64,000 nt of DNA. It comes from Theobroma cacao (lineage: Eukaryota > Streptophyta > Magnoliopsida > Malvales > Malvaceae). The position numbers and the translations under genes were made by a program. The notes under the pieces are model-generated. The model did no database searches. It saw only the letters and a list, made by a program, of their open reading frames with translations, and was not told where the DNA came from. Below, piece after piece: positions 62,053-64,000 of the stretch (positions within the stretch are counted from its first letter, which is position 1; the number at the start of each line of letters is the position of its first letter). Location of the stretch: contig NC_030854.1 of NCBI RefSeq assembly GCF_000208745.1, positions 36,804,917 through 36,868,916 on the forward strand, in the 5' to 3' direction.

Positions 62053-63439
62053 ATGGCTAGCCATGGTAGACAAAAACGGCAAAAGAAGGAGAATCATGTG
62101 CCTGAAGAACTCATTATGTCGATATTGGTCAACCTTCCCGTCAAGTCCTTACTAAGATTCAAGTGTCTCCAAGCTTTCGCGTTCATTGATCATCGACCAA
62201 GATTTCATCGAACAACATCTTTCGAACCAACAGAAAAAGGACCCTCAAATCCTTTTTGCCTCTGCCGATGTTCGGGGTCAGCAGATAGCTTTGAAATCAA
62301 TGTTCATAAATGTCGATGGAGCTGCTGAGGGAACTGGTGCAGCTGTTATCGATGGTTCGAGGATGACGATTGAAGAACTTCCCCAAAAGTTTTTTAGCAT
62401 GATGTATTCATGCGATGGGGTTTTTTGCTTTTATGGAGCAGAAGCCATCATTGTTTGCAACCCTAGCACGAGGGAAATTCAACGTTGGGCCTACGGAGTT
62501 GACTCTCATTTTTGGAAACCCTTAGATTGGTTATGTATGAATTTGACTTTCCTATAGTCTGCATTACTATCGCTTATTATCAGACGAATTAAAGTTACAA
62601 ATTTGGTTAGGAATAGGGGTCAAGTTGTAATGGAGATTATTCTGTGAAGGGGAATATTAGAAAGTATTTGTTTGGTTACAAGTATTAACTGTGCTCTACT
62701 ATATCTATTCCCTGCAGGCGAAGCAATCTGTTTGGATCAAACAATTGGGTTTGATCGGGATTAAGTCACAATGGAGTTCAAGATTGTTCGATTGTTTGGT
62801 CCGGAAGGGATCTATCTCGATTTTAGTGAGTGTGAGGTTCTGACATTGGGCCCAGGCCCAGAGGTTTCACGAAGAAAGCTAGGTGAAGCACCTTACTCAG
62901 TCAGTTTATCATCAGCAAAACGGCCTGTCCATGTTAATGGGGCAATCTATTGGATCACTAGTTTTAGGAGACACCCTTTGGAGGCAATCGTCTCCTTCGA
63001 CCTCCACACAGAGAAATTCAAAGCAATCCCACATCCGAGTTGTCTGGATAATGACTTTAAGAGATACGAGGCGGCCTTACAGCCTTTGAGAAACTCTCTT
63101 TGCCTGGCTGAGTTAACTAATGCTAACAAGAGGATGAACATATGGATTTTCATGAAAGGTTGCAACTCATCACCAGGTTTGAATGACAAAATGGGAACTT
63201 GGGAGATGTTGCATTCTATTGATTTGGAGATTAGGGTACACGATTGGCCAATGAGAATTCCAATTGCGGGGCACAAGAACGGAATGCTTTCTACCAACTA
63301 TTATGGATACTGGGTGCAGCTATACAATCCAAAGAGAAGAATGTTCACGAATGTGCTATCGCATTGGAGAACATTTGCTCCTACTGCATACTTTGAAAGT
63401 TTAGTCCCTCTATCTGCAAAAAAAAAGAGGGTTAATTAG
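62053..63439 (+). pseudogene. F-box protein gene (F-box associated type), disrupted
   Basis: Intact relatives are substrate receptors of SCF ubiquitin ligases. The F-box is visible from the ATG at 62053 (HVPEELIMSILVNLPVKSLL), then RFKC. At 62164-62168 the frame breaks; reading continues in another frame as SKLSRSLIIDQDFIEQHLSN, as if two bases were lost. That second frame runs through IIVCNPSTREIQRWAYG and stops at 62555-62557. The F-box associated region resumes in the next segment as GEAICLDQTIGFDRD, meets a TAA at 62762-62764, and then runs open from 62771 (MEFKIVRLFGPEGIYLDF) to 63439. The gap of roughly 160 bp between 62557 and 62717 could be an insertion or an intron, as a CTGCAG acceptor-like site precedes 62718. 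Three lesions argue for a pseudogene, though a single sequencing error could explain any one of them. Confidence 0.75.
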
Positions 63440-64000
63440 TATTTGATATGTGAGTATGTGTAAGTGGGTAGAGATCTAAAATTTCGATGCTTTACGCTAA
63501 TAATTTCATTAAAGAAAGTTTTGCTTTCATTTATTCCAGCAGTGAAACTCAATCAATTACAGTAAACCCCCTTTTTTTGCATTATTCTTTCACCTAATAA
63601 CCAAGGAAAAAAAGAAGAAGAAAAAGCAGAGTTAAGCTAACTCATCAAAAGTAGGAGAATAATGCAGCATTATCAAGCATCAGCATAATAGCTCCAATTA
63701 CATATGATCTATGTTCAATTATTGTACGTAACCAGGCTTCTGCCCAAGATTAGAAAGAACCCAACAATCTTGGGAACTTTGCTTTGGCTGTTTGTATTTA
63801 TACAGTTCAATTATTGTACAATAATAGTTGTTTGTATAGAGACTATTGAAGTGTATTTTGATATTTTTTAGTTAGTACTGATGAAATATTTTTCAGAGAG
63901 AAGTAAACTACAGTATGATTCTCTTGTGAAGATAGCTGTGAATAGAAATCAAATGTTTGTGCAAGAAAATGTTTCTACGAGTTAATTGACGGGGAATTTA
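63440..64000. other. 3' flank of the F-box remnant, no gene seen
   Basis: AT-rich DNA without a supported gene. A small hairpin is possible at about 63746-63777 (CCCAAGATT and AATCTTGGG), and the 14-mer TTCAATTATTGTAC occurs twice (63715-63728 and 63807-63820). The window ends here. Confidence 0.5.

Noticed and set aside
62558..62717. True spliceable intron in the F-box gene
   Set aside because: An acceptor-like CTGCAG exists, but no donor joins the frames without also meeting the TAA at 62762, and F-box genes of this type are often intronless.
1..64000. CRISPR array, prophage, operon or biosynthetic gene cluster
   Set aside because: The window is plant nuclear DNA with intron-bearing single genes of unrelated function; no regular spacer-repeat pattern or clustered pathway genes are present.

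Overview
This window is nuclear DNA from a flowering plant, most likely a eudicot. The evidence is plant-specific families (Aux/IAA, chloroplast TatA, a PLS-type pentatricopeptide repeat protein, group C bZIP, GDP-mannose epimerase), multi-exon genes with clean GT-AG introns, AT-rich intergenic DNA, and plant-type transposon relics. The species cannot be named from the sequence. The style of the repeats would suit a rosid such as a malvid, but that is only inference. Two undetermined bases (NN at 42804-42805) show that this is assembled genome sequence.

Layout. 1-8.6 kb has no gene I can support. It holds a promoter-like patch with two G-box palindromes (about 2.0 kb) and a 2.08-kb palindromic Mutator-like element (5678-7755) with an 11-bp target duplication. 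8.9-9.8 kb is an Aux/IAA repressor (+). 12.3-22.5 kb is the whole Mediator subunit MED14/STRUWWELPETER (+, eight coding exons). 24.2-28.8 kb is a UNE12-type bHLH factor (-, seven exons). 31.4-34.8 kb is thylakoid TatA/Tha4 (-, two exons with a 2.9-kb intron), divergent from an intronless PPR protein resembling MEF20 (+, 35.6-37.0 kb). 38.1-41.8 kb is a group C bZIP of the CPRF2/bZIP63 type (-, six exons). 42-45 kb is AT-rich intergenic DNA with a roughly 200-bp tandem duplication and a small inverted-repeat element. 45.7-47.4 kb is V-ATPase subunit F (-, four exons). 47.4-51.3 kb is gene-free with decayed repeats. 52.3-54.4 kb is GDP-mannose 3,5-epimerase (+, with an inferred intron in its 5' leader). 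56.3-59.2 kb is a protein with an atypical EF-hand that I cannot name (-, four exons). 61.0-61.8 kb is a LINE remnant, followed by a disabled F-box gene (62.05-63.44 kb).

The genes are an ordinary euchromatic mixture and do not form one pathway. Several are transcriptional (Aux/IAA, MED14, bHLH, bZIP), two are organelle-related (TatA, PPR), and one makes ascorbate and cell-wall precursors (GME). I found no CRISPR array, no complete tRNA or rRNA gene, no viral insertion and no biosynthetic cluster. I do not see a convincing new biological system. The observations most worth checking are the palindromic element with its ACGT-core motifs upstream of the Aux/IAA gene, the frame-neutral 108-nt intron of MED14, a recurring tRNA-derived SINE-like sequence, and the triply disrupted F-box gene.
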